Below, in pieces: positions 23,202 to 31,846 of a stretch of DNA of 64,000 nucleotides. Source of the DNA: Microbacterium sp. 18062 (lineage in GTDB: Bacteria; Actinomycetota; Actinomycetes; Actinomycetales; Microbacteriaceae); NCBI RefSeq assembly GCF_902706225.1, contig NZ_CACSKB010000018.1, positions 1 to 64,000 on the forward strand. Reading direction: 5' to 3'. The position numbers were made by a program, and so were the translations under genes. The notes under the pieces are model-generated. The model worked only from the letters and a program-made list of their open reading frames with translations, searched no databases and was not told the DNA's origin. Position 1 is the first letter of the stretch. Every line of letters begins with the position of its first letter.

Positions 23202-24905
23202 TCAGAACATCGTGTAGAGCTGGGCGAGGGGAAGCCGGGCGGCGGGCGCCGGCACCACGACCTCACCGTCGATCGAGATCTCGAAGGTGTCGGGCCGGAT
23301 GTCGATCGCCGGCAGTGCGGAGTTGTTCCGCATCTGCTCTTTGCCGACGTCGCGTGTGGGTCGCACGGCCTCCACGCGGCGCTCGAGTCCAAACCGATCG
23401 CGGATCCCGTCGTCGATCGCGGCCGGCGACACGAAGGAGACCGAGAGATCGGCACCGATCACGTCGCCGAAGGCCGGACGCATCATCACCGGCTGCGGGG
23501 TGGGGATCGAGGCGTTGGCGTCTCCGAGCGCCGCCCACGCGATCATGCCGCCCTTGATGACGACCGCGGGGCGGACCCCGAAGAACTTGGGCTCCCAGAG
23601 CACCAGGTCGGCGAGCTTGCCGGGTTCGATCGAGCCGACCTCGTGGTCGATCCCATGAGCGACAGCGGGATTGATGGTGTACTTCGCCACGTAGCGGCGG
23701 GCCCTCTCATTGTCGGCGGGCGATGTCTCGCCGAGCGATCCCCGACGGGCCTTCATCACATGGGCCACCTGCCAGGTTCGCGTGATCACCTCGCCGATCC
23801 GACCCATCGCCTGAGCGTCGGAGGAGGTGATCGAGAGAGCACCGAGGTCGTGCAGGATGTCCTCGGCCGCGATGGTCGTGCCCCGGATGCGCGACTCCGC
23901 GAACGCCAGATCCTCCGGATTCGACGGATTGAGGTGGTGGCACACCATCAGCATGTCGAGGTGCTCGGCGACGGTGTTGACGGTGTGGGGCAGGGTGGGG
24001 TTCGTCGAGCCCGGGATGATGTGGGGCAGTGCGGCGATGGTGAGGATGTCGGGCGCGTGGCCACCGCCGGCACCCTCGACGTGGAACGCGTGGATGCTCC
24101 GCCCACCGATCGCCGCGATCGTCGACTCGACGTAGCCCGCCTCGTTGAGGGAGTCGGAGTGCAGCGCCACCTGCAGACCGAACTCGTCGGCTGCGCGAAG
24201 CGACGCGTCGATCGCCGCGGGGCTCGCTCCCCAGTCCTCGTGCACTTTGTAGCCGGCGGCTCCGGCGAGCGCCTGTTCGCGCAGGCCCTCGGCCGACACG
24301 GTGTTGCCCTTTCCGAGCAGGAGGATGTTTATCGGCAGCCGGTCGAGGGATCGGTGCATCGATTGCAGGTGCCAGGCGCCGGGAGTGACCGTCGTGGCTT
24401 TCGATCCCTCGGATGGCCCCGTCCCGCCGCCGACGATCGTGGTGATCCCGGTGGCGAGCGCCTCGTGGATCTGCGATGGCGAGAGCAGATGAACGTGCGA
24501 GTCCATCGCGCCTGCGGTAAGGATGCGCCCCTCCCCCGAGATGACGTCGGTGGACGGCCCGATCTGCAGGCTCTCGTGCACGCCGTCGGCGATATCCCGG
24601 TTTCCGGAACGACCGAGCGCGACGATCCGCCCGTCACGGATGCCGACATCGGCTTTGACGATGCCCCACCAGTCGAGCACGATCGCGTTCGTGATGACGG
24701 TGTCGAGCGCTCCGCCGGCTCGGCTCAGCGCACTCTGCCCCATCGACTCGCGGATCGACTTGCCCCCGCCGAAGACCATCTCGTCTCCGCCGACGGTGCG
24801 GTCCTGCTCGATCTCGATCCAGAGGTCCGTATCGGCGAGCCTCACCTGGTCCCCCGTCGTCGGGCCGTAGAGCGAGGCGTACGTCCGTCGATCGATCTCA
24901 ACCAT
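23202..24905 (-). CDS. ureC: Urease alpha subunit
   Basis: A 567-residue catalytic subunit of full length. Nickel ligands and active-site residues are present: DSHVHLLSP (two His), the carbamylated Lys in [42 protein letters not shown], and the mobile-flap His in [16 protein letters not shown]. The [18 protein letters not shown]-terminus and ends (PLAQLYTMF) are canonical. It hydrolyses urea to ammonia and carbamate in the cytoplasm. The start overlaps ureB by 8 bp. Confidence 0.98.
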   Translation of the reverse strand: MVEIDRRTYASLYGPTTGDQVRLADTDLWIEIEQDRTVGGDEMVFGGGKSIRESMGQSALSRAGGALDTVITNAIVLDWWGIVKADVGIRDGRIVALGRSGNRDIADGVHESLQIGPSTDVISGEGRILTAGAMDSHVHLLSPSQIHEALATGITTIVGGGTGPSEGSKATTVTPGAWHLQSMHRSLDRLPINILLLGKGNTVSAEGLREQALAGAAGYKVHEDWGASPAAIDASLRAADEFGLQVALHSDSLNEAGYVESTIAAIGGRSIHAFHVEGAGGGHAPDILTIAALPHIIPGSTNPTLPHTVNTVAEHLDMLMVCHHLNPSNPEDLAFAESRIRGTTIAAEDILHDLGALSITSSDAQAMGRIGEVITRTWQVAHVMKARRGSLGETSPADNERARRYVAKYTINPAVAHGIDHEVGSIEPGKLADLVLWEPKFFGVRPAVVIKGGMIAWAALGDANASIPTPQPVMMRPAFGDVIGADLSVSFVSPAAIDDGIRDRFGLERRVEAVRPTRDVGKEQMRNNSALPAIDIRPDTFEISIDGEVVVPAPAARLPLAQLYTMF

Positions 24906-25242
24906 CGAGGTCCCCTCCCCGCATCTTTCCGAGCCGGAGCCCGGGCACCCGCCGGTGTCCGCGGAGAGTCACGCAGTCGAGCCGGCGCGAGACCCCTGGC
25001 TCGAAGCGCTGCGACGTTCCGGAGGGGATGTCGAGGCGGAACCCGTGGGCGGCGCTGCGATCGAACTCGAGGGCAGCGTTCGCATCGGGCAGATGAAGGT
25101 GCGAGCCGATCTGGATGGGGCGGTCGCCGGTGTTGACGATGACCAGCGTCATGCGCTCGGCGGCGGTGCGGTCGGCGTTGAGCTCGATGGCGCCCGGCGT
25201 CACCCGCAGGGCGCCGGGGCCGTCGTGATCGAGTGTGCTCAT
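24898..25242 (-). CDS. ureB: Urease beta subunit
   Basis: A 114-residue beta subunit with the family core [56 protein letters not shown] and [20 protein letters not shown]. This closely follows the UreB consensus (SH[YF]HF... GxRLxIxAGTAVRFEPG). ATG 25242 is the family start, since earlier in-frame codons encode Ser/Pro-rich non-homologous sequence. The gene is separate from ureA, as in most actinobacteria, with a 13-bp gap after ureA. Confidence 0.96.
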   Translation of the reverse strand: MSTLDHDGPGALRVTPGAIELNADRTAAERMTLVIVNTGDRPIQIGSHLHLPDANAALEFDRSAAHGFRLDIPSGTSQRFEPGVSRRLDCVTLRGHRRVPGLRLGKMRGGDLDG

Positions 25243-25255
25243 CGTGCGCTCCGGC

Positions 25256-25558
25256 TCAGGCGATCGGGTCGTGGATGGTGACGAGCTTGCGGCCATCGGG
25301 AAAGGTGGCCTCGATCTGCACGTCGTGGATCATCTCGGCGACGCCCTCCATGACGTCGCTGCGCCCCAACACCTCGCGCCCCGTCACCATCAGCCGGTCG
25401 ACCGCGACTCCCGCGCGCGCCTGCTCGATCACCCAGGTCGACAACAGGGCGATCGTCTCGGGCTGATTGAGCAGGATGCCCCGGGAGCGCCGCTCGCGGG
25501 CGACCATCCCGGCCACGGCGAGCAGGAGCTTCTCGGTCTCGGACGGGGTGAAGTGCAT
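25256..25558 (-). CDS. ureA: Urease gamma subunit
   Basis: A 100-residue gamma subunit of exact family length, beginning [20 protein letters not shown], with [20 protein letters not shown] and [20 protein letters not shown] near the end. It is a structural subunit of the (UreABC) heterotrimer. It lies 22 bp downstream of the nickel permease gene, so the structural genes share the transcript that begins with the dapA-like gene. Confidence 0.97.
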   Translation of the reverse strand: MHFTPSETEKLLLAVAGMVARERRSRGILLNQPETIALLSTWVIEQARAGVAVDRLMVTGREVLGRSDVMEGVAEMIHDVQIEATFPDGRKLVTIHDPIA

Positions 25559-25580
25559 CAGGACTCCTCTCGGGCGATGG

Positions 25581-26573
25581 TCATCGCGCGGTCTCCGTAC
25601 GAGAGCCGATCCGGCGAGACCGTCTGCTGAGGAGACCGGCGAGGTATATGGCGGCGGCGGATCCCGCGATGACGAAGCCGAAGACGCCGAGATCGAGGGA
25701 GGCGAGGGGCGCCAGCACGGGTTCTATGCCCGGCACCTGTTCCACGGCCACGGAGGCCAGCCCCACCGCCGCGACGAGAAGGGCCGACAGCACCGACATC
25801 GACAGCAGGGCGGTGTCGAACCGACGGCGCGACCGATCCTCGATTCCCCACGCGTAGATGCGGCTCATCCCGATGCCGTTGAGCCCGTCGCAGAGCGCCA
25901 TCCCCGCCGTGAACAGCAGGGGGAACACCAGCGCGGCATACCAGGGCAGGGCGACGACGGCACCGCCGGCCAGCACGATCAAGGCGATCGTCGACGCCGT
26001 GTCGAAGCCGAGCCCGAACAGAAGCCCCACGACGTACATCTTCCACGGGCGGTCGAGCCGGATGCCCCGGCGGATCAGCGCGCGGCTCACCGGTCCCCCG
26101 GCGCTTTGCTCGCCCTCCGGCTGCGAGCGCGAGCGCACGAGGCTGCGGATGTTCAGGCCGGCGACGGCGATGAGGAAGGCGCTCGAGACCAGAGGCCCCC
26201 AGATGCCGGCGAACATGGCGAGTGGCGAGAAGTCCGACTGCAGCTGCGGTGCCAGCAGGCCGACGCCGACCACCAGCACGGTCACGGCGCCCACGACGAT
26301 CGTCGAATGGCCGAGGGCGAACCACAGCCCGGCGGTGCCGGCCGGACGCTTCTCGGCCAGGAGCGTGCGGGTGGTGTTGTCGATCGCCGCGACGTGGTCG
26401 GCGTCGAAGGCGTGTCTGGCCCCCAGCGCGAAAGCGGTGAGGGCCAGACCGACGCCGAAGGTGCTCGTGCCGGCGGGGAGGTCGACCGGCAGCACGAGGG
26501 CGACGAAGCCACCCCACGCGATCAGCACGAGCGCGGCGACGGTGACGACCACCCGTCTCGTGTCAGAGGCCAA
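25581..26573 (-). CDS. NiCoT-family nickel/cobalt permease (HoxN/NixA type)
   Basis: A 330-residue inner-membrane permease with about eight hydrophobic helices. The NiCoT signature [17 protein letters not shown] in helix II contains the metal-coordinating H-x4-D-H. Further signatures are the [12 protein letters not shown] segment, the LGFDTASTI motif ([17 protein letters not shown]) and the [20 protein letters not shown] segment. It imports Ni2+ for the urease encoded immediately downstream. The start overlaps the SDR gene by 11 bp, so it belongs to the dapA-SDR-urease operon. Confidence 0.95.
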   Translation of the reverse strand: MASDTRRVVVTVAALVLIAWGGFVALVLPVDLPAGTSTFGVGLALTAFALGARHAFDADHVAAIDNTTRTLLAEKRPAGTAGLWFALGHSTIVVGAVTVLVVGVGLLAPQLQSDFSPLAMFAGIWGPLVSSAFLIAVAGLNIRSLVRSRSQPEGEQSAGGPVSRALIRRGIRLDRPWKMYVVGLLFGLGFDTASTIALIVLAGGAVVALPWYAALVFPLLFTAGMALCDGLNGIGMSRIYAWGIEDRSRRRFDTALLSMSVLSALLVAAVGLASVAVEQVPGIEPVLAPLASLDLGVFGFVIAGSAAAIYLAGLLSRRSRRIGSRTETAR

Positions 26574-27330
26574 CGATCATCCCTCCGTCGACGCGGAGTC
26601 TGCTGCCTGTGACGTAGGAGGCCTCGTCGCTGCAGAGGAAGCCCACCGCGGCCCCGAACTCCTCCGGCTCGCCGTAGCGGCCGAGCGGGATGTCGCGCAG
26701 CGAAGCGGTGCGGATCCGTTCGGCCGTCGTTCCGGTGCGTTCGGCACGTCCTGCGTCGAGCTGCCGCACCCGATCGGTGTCGATCCGGCCGGGAAGCACG
26801 CTGTTGACGGTGATACCGTCGGCGGCCACCTCGGCGGCGAGGGTCTTGAGATAGGCGGAGAGCGCCGATCTCCCGATGTTCGAGGTGGCAAGGCCTGCGA
26901 TCGGCTGCTCGACGCCGCTGGATCCGATGGCGACGATACGGCCCCAGCCGTCGTCGAGCATTCCCGGGAGCACGGCTTCGACCACCGAGACCGGCGAGAG
27001 CAGAAGCGACTCGAGACTGTCGAGGAGCTCGCTCCGGCCGAGCTGCGCCGCGAGTGCCGGCCGGGGACCGCCGGAGTTCAGCACCACGGCGTCGACCGGC
27101 GTCCCGGCTCGGAGCTCGCCGCAGAAGACCGAGACGTCCGTGGGGGAGGTGAGGTCGACGCGGTGCACCGCGTGACCTTCGCCGGGGAGGAGCGCCGAGG
27201 CCTGCGCGGCCCGCTCCTGCGAGCTCGAGACGATTCTCACCCGGAAGCCGCGTGCGGCCAGGGAGAGAGCGGAGGCCAGGCCGAGGCCGGCCGATGCCCC
27301 GAGGACCAGTGCGGTGCGCCGTCCGGTCAT
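26563..27330 (-). CDS. Short-chain dehydrogenase/reductase (SDR)
   Basis: A 255-residue classical SDR. The cofactor motif GASAGLGLASALSLAARG lies at ~11-28; RIVSSSQER favours NADP. The NSGGPRPA loop stands where NNAGG is usual. The catalytic set is Ser (IVAIGSSGVEQP) but with N-x-x-R-S-A-L-S-A-Y-L-K (SNIGRSALSAYLKTLAAEV), giving Y-x-x-x-K shifted as Y-L-K, an atypical active site worth checking. The C-terminus [18 protein letters not shown] is canonical. It overlaps the dapA-like gene by 4 bp (ATGA), so the two act together. The substrate is unknown. Confidence 0.88.
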   Translation of the reverse strand: MTGRRTALVLGASAGLGLASALSLAARGFRVRIVSSSQERAAQASALLPGEGHAVHRVDLTSPTDVSVFCGELRAGTPVDAVVLNSGGPRPALAAQLGRSELLDSLESLLLSPVSVVEAVLPGMLDDGWGRIVAIGSSGVEQPIAGLATSNIGRSALSAYLKTLAAEVAADGITVNSVLPGRIDTDRVRQLDAGRAERTGTTAERIRTASLRDIPLGRYGEPEEFGAAVGFLCSDEASYVTGSRLRVDGGMIVGL

Positions 27331-28217
27331 GCGGAGGCCTCCAGCAGGCGGATCATGTCGCGGATTTCGTCGATCACCAGAGGATCGGCCGCGGGAGCGG
27401 GCGCCCGGACGGTGGAGTGGGCGATGATCCCGCGCTCGGCGAGGATCTGCTTGCGGATGCTGACGCCGCCGACGCCGAGCTGAGCCTCGTAGCGGATGAT
27501 CGGCAGCCAGTGGTAAAAGCGCTCGCGCGCCGCGTCCCGATCGCCGGCGCGATGGAGCGCGACGACCTGCGCGAGCACGTCGGGATAGGCGAATCCGGTC
27601 ATCACGCCCACCGCCCCCCGCTCGAGCTCCTCGAAGAGGTAGAGCCCGCCCAGTCCGCCGAAGCACAGCGCGCCCGGCTCCTCGGCGAGGATGTCGGAGA
27701 CCTTCTTGGGACTCGGCACCTGCTCGACCTTGATGCTCAGAACGTTCTCGTGGCGCGAGAGCGCGGCGAGCGTGGCGGCCTGCATGACCACGCCCGTGGT
27801 GACCGGCTCGTCCTGCAGCACGAGCGGCACCGGGCTCTGGTCGGCGACGGCGGTGTAGTACTCGAGCTGCATCATGGGGGTCTGCGCGGCACGCGGTGGG
27901 GCCACCATGGCCGCGTCTGCACCGAGCCCGGCGGCGCGACGGATGCGTGCGAGAGCGAGGATCACCGAGTCTCCGGTGCATCCCGGGATGACCGAGGCGC
28001 GACCGGACGCGGCGGCGACGACGCGATCGACCACCTTGTCACGCTCTGCATCGGTGAGCTTGCTCGCCTCGCCCATGATCCCGAGAGGGATGACGCCCGA
28101 CACCCCCGCCTCGACCGCCCAGGTCGCGGTGCGCTCGAGGCTGACGGTGTCGAGGGCACCGTCAGCCTCGAAAGGGGTGACCATGATGTTCACGGCGCCG
28201 GAAGTCGCAAGGGTCAT
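27327..28217 (-). CDS. DapA/NAL-family class I aldolase or hydratase
   Basis: A 296-residue TIM-barrel protein of the dihydrodipicolinate synthase superfamily. The barrel start NIMVTPFEADGALDTVSLER, IPLGIMGEASKLTDAERDKV and the Schiff-base Lys region LSIKVEQVPSPKKV are visible. In true DapA the first loop reads GTTGE; here it is GIMGE, so it is probably not lysine biosynthesis but a catabolic lyase or hydratase acting on a 2-oxo acid or aldehyde. It is first in the operon that continues through SDR, nickel permease and urease. The GntR operator CACTGTAGTG lies 44 bp upstream of the start. Confidence 0.88.
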   Translation of the reverse strand: MTLATSGAVNIMVTPFEADGALDTVSLERTATWAVEAGVSGVIPLGIMGEASKLTDAERDKVVDRVVAAASGRASVIPGCTGDSVILALARIRRAAGLGADAAMVAPPRAAQTPMMQLEYYTAVADQSPVPLVLQDEPVTTGVVMQAATLAALSRHENVLSIKVEQVPSPKKVSDILAEEPGALCFGGLGGLYLFEELERGAVGVMTGFAYPDVLAQVVALHRAGDRDAARERFYHWLPIIRYEAQLGVGGVSIRKQILAERGIIAHSTVRAPAPAADPLVIDEIRDMIRLLEASA

Positions 28218-28260
28218 CGTGTGCTGCCTCGTCGGGTTGTGTGCTGAATTGAATAGCGCT

Positions 28261-28270
28261 CACTGTAGTG
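28261..28270. promoter_or_regulatory. Putative GntR operator 1 (dapA-urease operon / gntR)
   Basis: CACTGTAGTG, a near-palindrome, sits in the 163-bp divergent region between the dapA-like gene and the gntR-like gene. Matching sites occur at 29105, 30160 and 40729. Position suggests repression of the urease operon and perhaps autoregulation. Confidence 0.7.
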
Positions 28271-28380
28271 CATAACGCAGTGTGTGACGCGGTACAGCGG
28301 ACCCGCTCCTGTCGTCGAGTAGATTTGTCGCAGCAGCACACGCGCGACCGACCGCGGTCGACGACGGGGAGGATGGTCGG

Positions 28381-29064
28381 GTGACCAAGACAGGCTCGGC
28401 GAGATGGAATCTCGTCTACGACAATCTGCGGGAACGGATCCTCACGCTCGATCTGACCCCCGGGACGCGGCTGACCGAGTCGCTGCTCGCGAAGGAGTTC
28501 GACCTCAGCCCCACACCGGTGCGCGACGCTCTCGGACGGTTGTGCCAGGACGGCCTGGTGGAGGTCGCATCGGGCCGCGGCTACACCGTGGCGCCGCTCA
28601 GCGTCGCCGACATCGCCGACATCTGCGATCTGCGCTTCGTGATCGAGAGCGGGGCCATCCGCCTGGCCTGCGAGCGGGCGACGCCCGAAGGCCTCGAGCG
28701 TCTCCGCGAGCTCTCGGCCCTCACCGGCGATTCCGAGGCGTCTCCGCTCGAGCTGATCGCACGCAACCAGGACTTCCACGTGGCGATCGCGGCCCTCACC
28801 GGCCGCCGCCGGATCATCGAGGCACTCGAGCGGGTGATGGCCGACTCGACGAGGATCTTCCACCTCGGCCTCTCCACCTTCTCCTCGCACGGCATGCGGC
28901 CCACGCACGACGAGCTGATCGACGCGATCGCGTCGAACGACGTCGACCGGGCGGTGGAGCTCTGCCGGCAGGAGGCCTTCGGCACCAGCGAGCGGGTGCT
29001 CTCCCAGCTGCTGCGTTCGCCCGGCGCCGGGGTCAACCCGTTCCAGGTGGCCTCCGCGATCTGA
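28381..29064 (+). CDS. GntR-family regulator, FadR/FCD subfamily
   Basis: A 227-residue repressor-type regulator. The N-terminal winged helix reads NLRERILTLDLTPGTRLTES, then LLAKEFDLSPTPVRDALGRL and DGLVEVASGRGYTVAPLS. The C-terminal FCD domain (residues ~75-210) has the metal/ligand site DFHVAIAALTGRRR and a later His (RPTHDELIDAI). FCD regulators bind small carboxylates or amino acids and leave DNA on binding. The GTG start at 28381 is the first codon in register with the HTH. It lies between blocks that share the CACTRYAGTG motif, so it is the obvious candidate local regulator. Confidence 0.93.
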   Translation: MTKTGSARWNLVYDNLRERILTLDLTPGTRLTESLLAKEFDLSPTPVRDALGRLCQDGLVEVASGRGYTVAPLSVADIADICDLRFVIESGAIRLACERATPEGLERLRELSALTGDSEASPLELIARNQDFHVAIAALTGRRRIIEALERVMADSTRIFHLGLSTFSSHGMRPTHDELIDAIASNDVDRAVELCRQEAFGTSERVLSQLLRSPGAGVNPFQVASAI

Positions 29065-29104
29065 GCGGAGCGACGAAGCCCGGCGGCGGGTAAAAAAGAG
29101 TGAA

Positions 29105-29114
29105 CACTATAGTG
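29105..29114. promoter_or_regulatory. Putative GntR operator 2 (aroM-like gene 1)
   Basis: CACTATAGTG is a perfect 10-bp palindrome, extended by matching flanks GTG...CAC. It lies 67 bp upstream of the first aroM-like gene and 40 bp after the gntR stop codon. Confidence 0.75.
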
Positions 29115-29115
29115 A

Positions 29116-29161
29116 GCACGGTCGGGACGTCCCGACCGTGCCGCGCTGTCCGCGCGGCACG
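29116..29161 (+). promoter_or_regulatory. Two overlapping leader hairpins before aroM-like gene 1
   Basis: Positions 29116-29141 are a perfect 26-bp palindrome (half-site GCACGGTCGGGAC). Positions 29137-29145 (CGTGCCGCG) also pair perfectly with 29153-29161 around a 7-nt loop. The two stems share 29137-29141 and so exclude each other, an arrangement resembling an attenuator. It may alternatively be the gntR terminator. The ATG follows at 29182. Confidence 0.55.
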
Positions 29162-29181
29162 TGCTCACCGAAAGGCTCACC

Positions 29182-29991
29182 ATGACCGAACCCCTTGACC
29201 CCCGCCCCGTGAGGGTGGGAATCATCACCACCGGCCAGGGCCCCCGCGACGAGTACGTGGCCTACCATACGAATCTGCTGCGTCTTCTCGGGCTGACGGG
29301 TGCGGTCGTCGACATCGAGCACGCGCTCGACGGCCTCACCGAGGAGCAGATCGACGCCGCGGCGGCGAAGGACGGGGACTGGTGGATCGGCTGCCACATC
29401 CAATCCCCGGGAAGCACCGGCGATCGGATGGGCGAAGGCCACCGCGAGGTCTTCGTCGACCGCGCCTTCATGATCCAGCGGGTGCAGCGAGCCCTCGACT
29501 CCCTCAACGACCGCGGGGTCGAGCTGGTGATCTTCTGCTGCGCAGAGGAGTACCCCGACGGGTCCTTCACCTCGAAGGCGCCGCTCGTGCTGCCGTTCCG
29601 CCTTCTCCTCGCCCAGGTCGGCGCCTTCATGGAGACCCGCGAGAGCGCACGGATCGGACTCATCGTGCCGAGCGTGCCGCACATCGCCCAGGACCTGGTG
29701 ACCTGGAGCCGCGCGTCATGGGCGCAGCGGGTCGACTTCGTGGCCGCGGGATGGTCGTCCTCGGGCGCCGGGATGGCGCAGGAGCTGCTGTCGCAAGGCG
29801 CCGGCCTCGATCTCGTGGTGCTCTTCGGCTACGGCATGGGCATCGCCCCGGCCGATGACCCGAGGCTGCTCGACGAGATCTCGGCCGCCGTGGGGGTGCC
29901 GCTCATCACCGCGCACGGGGTCACGACGAGCGTGGCACGGGGTCTGCTCGCGCCCGGCATGCCCGACCGGACGCTCGCCGGGGTGGCCTGA
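29182..29991 (+). CDS. AroM-like protein 1
   Basis: A 269-residue protein opening VRVGIITTGQGPRDEYVAYH, which matches the AroM family N-terminus (IGxSPR type). Other visible features are the Cys pair in LVIFCCAEEYPDG, a second alpha/beta half starting SARIGLIVPSVPH, and LVVLFGYGMGIAPADDP. AroM proteins resemble the Asp/Glu/hydantoin racemase fold, and no reaction is established. A second, related protein is encoded at 31847. GAAAGG, 6 bases upstream, favours ATG 29182. It follows a GntR operator and is ended by a strong hairpin, so it forms its own transcript or read-through unit. Confidence 0.7.
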   Translation: MTEPLDPRPVRVGIITTGQGPRDEYVAYHTNLLRLLGLTGAVVDIEHALDGLTEEQIDAAAAKDGDWWIGCHIQSPGSTGDRMGEGHREVFVDRAFMIQRVQRALDSLNDRGVELVIFCCAEEYPDGSFTSKAPLVLPFRLLLAQVGAFMETRESARIGLIVPSVPHIAQDLVTWSRASWAQRVDFVAAGWSSSGAGMAQELLSQGAGLDLVVLFGYGMGIAPADDPRLLDEISAAVGVPLITAHGVTTSVARGLLAPGMPDRTLAGVA

Positions 29992-30082
29992 TCCGCGGCA
30001 CGGCGATGTTACGTGTCGGTCAATTCCTTGTTTCGCACATGTGACGAGCTCCTCGGGCGACGGGGAGGAGATCGCGCCGGAC

Positions 30083-30116
30083 GCCCGGGATCGTGCGGAT
30101 CCACACGATCCCGGGC
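30083..30116 (+). terminator. Terminator after aroM-like gene 1
   Basis: A perfect 13-bp stem (GCCCGGGATCGTG with CACGATCCCGGGC) around an 8-nt loop lies 91 bp after the stop codon. It separates aroM-like gene 1 from the transporter operon. Confidence 0.75.
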
Positions 30117-30159
30117 CGTCCAGGGCGTCCCTACCTCGGGCGACAAATCAAATAGCCAC

Positions 30160-30169
30160 CACTACAGTG
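30160..30169. promoter_or_regulatory. Putative GntR operator 3 (ABC transporter operon)
   Basis: CACTACAGTG sits in a longer dyad (ACC...GGT) 55 bp upstream of the substrate-binding protein start, within an AT-richer promoter-like stretch (about 30145-30195). Confidence 0.72.
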
Positions 30170-30224
30170 GTTACTCCAGCACCATTCGAAATGTAATTCT
30201 TCCCTCAGCAGGAGACATCGCATC

Positions 30225-31046
30225 ATGAAATCCACTCGAACACTGATCGCCGCTCTCGCCCTGACCGCCGCCTGCGGCGTCGCCCTGGCCGGCTGCAGCG
30301 CCTCCCCCGACGACACCGCGTCGACCGATGGAACCGAGAGCAAGGGCACGCTGGTCTTCTCGGCCACGGGTGCGGCGGCGCCGTACTCCTACCTCGATGA
30401 CGACGGCGTGATGGACGGCTACGACGTCGAGCTCTGCACGACCATCGCCGAGAGCCTCGGCTACGACGTCGAGTTCGAGTCGGTCGACTTCCAGGCCACG
30501 ATCGCCGGCGTCACCGCGGGCCGCTTCGACGGCGTCTGCACCGGCACCACCGCGACCGAGGAGCGGATGAACTCGACCGACTTCATGCTCACCGACGTCA
30601 CCAGCACCGACGGCCTGACCGCCCTGGTGCGCGCCGACGACACCGCGCACCAGACGCTCGAGTCGCTCGACGGCGCCCGGTGGGGCAAGACCGCCGGCGG
30701 CGTGGAGTCCGACAACCTCGCGGCCTACCTCGGCATCACCGTCGACGCGACCGAGTACCCCGGATTCGCACAGGCCATCATCGACCTGAAGAACGACCGG
30801 ATCGACGCCATCCCCAACAGTGCGGGCGTGGCCGGCTACTTCGCCACCGACGACTCCGAGCTCGCGGTCATCACACCGGCGGTCGCCGAGTTCAACAACG
30901 CGATCATCCTGAAGAACGACGAGGAGCTCCGCACCGCGTTCAACGAGAAGATCGCCGAGATGCGCGCCGACGGCTCTCTGGACGCCCTGCAGGAGAAGTG
31001 GTTCGGAGTGGCGACCGCGCCCGTCGAGGGCGACAGCTCGCACTGA
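30225..31046 (+). CDS. Amino-acid type ABC transporter substrate-binding lipoprotein (family 3)
   Basis: A 273-residue lipoprotein. The signal peptide has lipobox LAGC (GVALAGCSAS), so it is tethered outside the membrane. The mature part is a family 3 solute-binding fold. Diagnostic segments are FSATGAAAPYSYLDDDGVMD, GYDVELCTTIAESLGYDVEF, VTAGRFDGVCTGTTATEERM and DLKNDRIDAIPNSAGVAGYF. Family 3 proteins bind polar amino acids and related zwitterions. It is first in an operon with two permeases and an ATPase spread over 31082-35183. A GGAG ribosome site precedes ATG. The ligand cannot be named. Confidence 0.93.
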   Translation: MKSTRTLIAALALTAACGVALAGCSASPDDTASTDGTESKGTLVFSATGAAAPYSYLDDDGVMDGYDVELCTTIAESLGYDVEFESVDFQATIAGVTAGRFDGVCTGTTATEERMNSTDFMLTDVTSTDGLTALVRADDTAHQTLESLDGARWGKTAGGVESDNLAAYLGITVDATEYPGFAQAIIDLKNDRIDAIPNSAGVAGYFATDDSELAVITPAVAEFNNAIILKNDEELRTAFNEKIAEMRADGSLDALQEKWFGVATAPVEGDSSH

Positions 31047-31081
31047 CGCTCCCCCGCCGCTGATCAGAACGAAGGGAAACC

Positions 31082-31795
31082 GTGGACCTCGGCATCATCC
31101 TCCGTTTTCTCCCCGACTTCTGGCAGGGCGTGGTCGTCACCGTTCAGCTGAGCGTGACGACGATCGTCATCGCCTCCGTGCTGGGCGCGCTCCTGAGCGC
31201 GCTCAGCTGGTCAGGTGGCGTCGTCGTCCGCTCGGCGTTGAACGCCTTCAGCTGGGCGATGCGCTGCATCCCCGCGCTGATCATCCTCTTCCTCGCCTAC
31301 TACGGGCTGCCGCAGCTCGGAGTACGCCTCGACGGCTTCACCGCCGCCGTGGCCGGACTCTCGGTGCAGGGGGCGGCCTACATGATGGAGATCTTCAAGA
31401 GCGGCATCCTCGGGGTGCCGCCCGGGCAGTTCGACGCGGCTCGGGCCCTCGGGATCCCGCGGGCCCGAGCCTGGATCCAGCTGGTCGGACCGCAAGCGCT
31501 CCGCATCGCCATGCCGGCGTACGCCTCCGACGCGATCAAGATCCTCAAGGGCACCTCGATCGCCTCGACCATCACGGTGTTCGAGCTCACGGCCGCAGCC
31601 AACCAGGCCATCTCGATCACCTACAAGGCCATCGAGGTGCTGCTACCGGTCGCAGTGGTCTATGCGCTCCTGAGCTCGATCATCATCCTCCTGCAGCATC
31701 TCGCGGAGCGCGCGCTTGACCCGGGCGAACGGCGACGGAACCGTCGCGAACGCGACGCGGCCGCCGTCGTCGCGACGCCCGTCGACGTGCTCTGA
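31082..31795 (+). CDS. Polar amino-acid type ABC transporter permease 1 (HisM/GlnP family)
   Basis: A 237-residue membrane permease with about five helices. Examples are FLPDFWQGVVVTVQLSVTTI and VVYALLSSIIILLQHLAERAL. The EAA-type cytoplasmic loop reads FDAARALGIPRARAWIQLVG, and CIPALIILFLAYYGLP is the family periplasmic-side signature. The GTG start has AAGGGA 5 bases upstream. It should pair with the permease at 34533 to form a heterodimer. It is unusual that three catabolic-type genes and the ATPase separate the two permeases. Confidence 0.93.
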   Translation: MDLGIILRFLPDFWQGVVVTVQLSVTTIVIASVLGALLSALSWSGGVVVRSALNAFSWAMRCIPALIILFLAYYGLPQLGVRLDGFTAAVAGLSVQGAAYMMEIFKSGILGVPPGQFDAARALGIPRARAWIQLVGPQALRIAMPAYASDAIKILKGTSIASTITVFELTAAANQAISITYKAIEVLLPVAVVYALLSSIIILLQHLAERALDPGERRRNRRERDAAAVVATPVDVL

Positions 31796-31846
31796 CCCCC
31801 ATCGACCCCGCTGACGAACCCGCACCACCGAAGGAGCACCACCCCC

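Noticed and set aside
27327..28217. dapA-like gene considered as true lysine-biosynthesis DapA
   Set aside because: The GTTGE loop is GIMGE, and it heads a catabolic operon under a GntR site.
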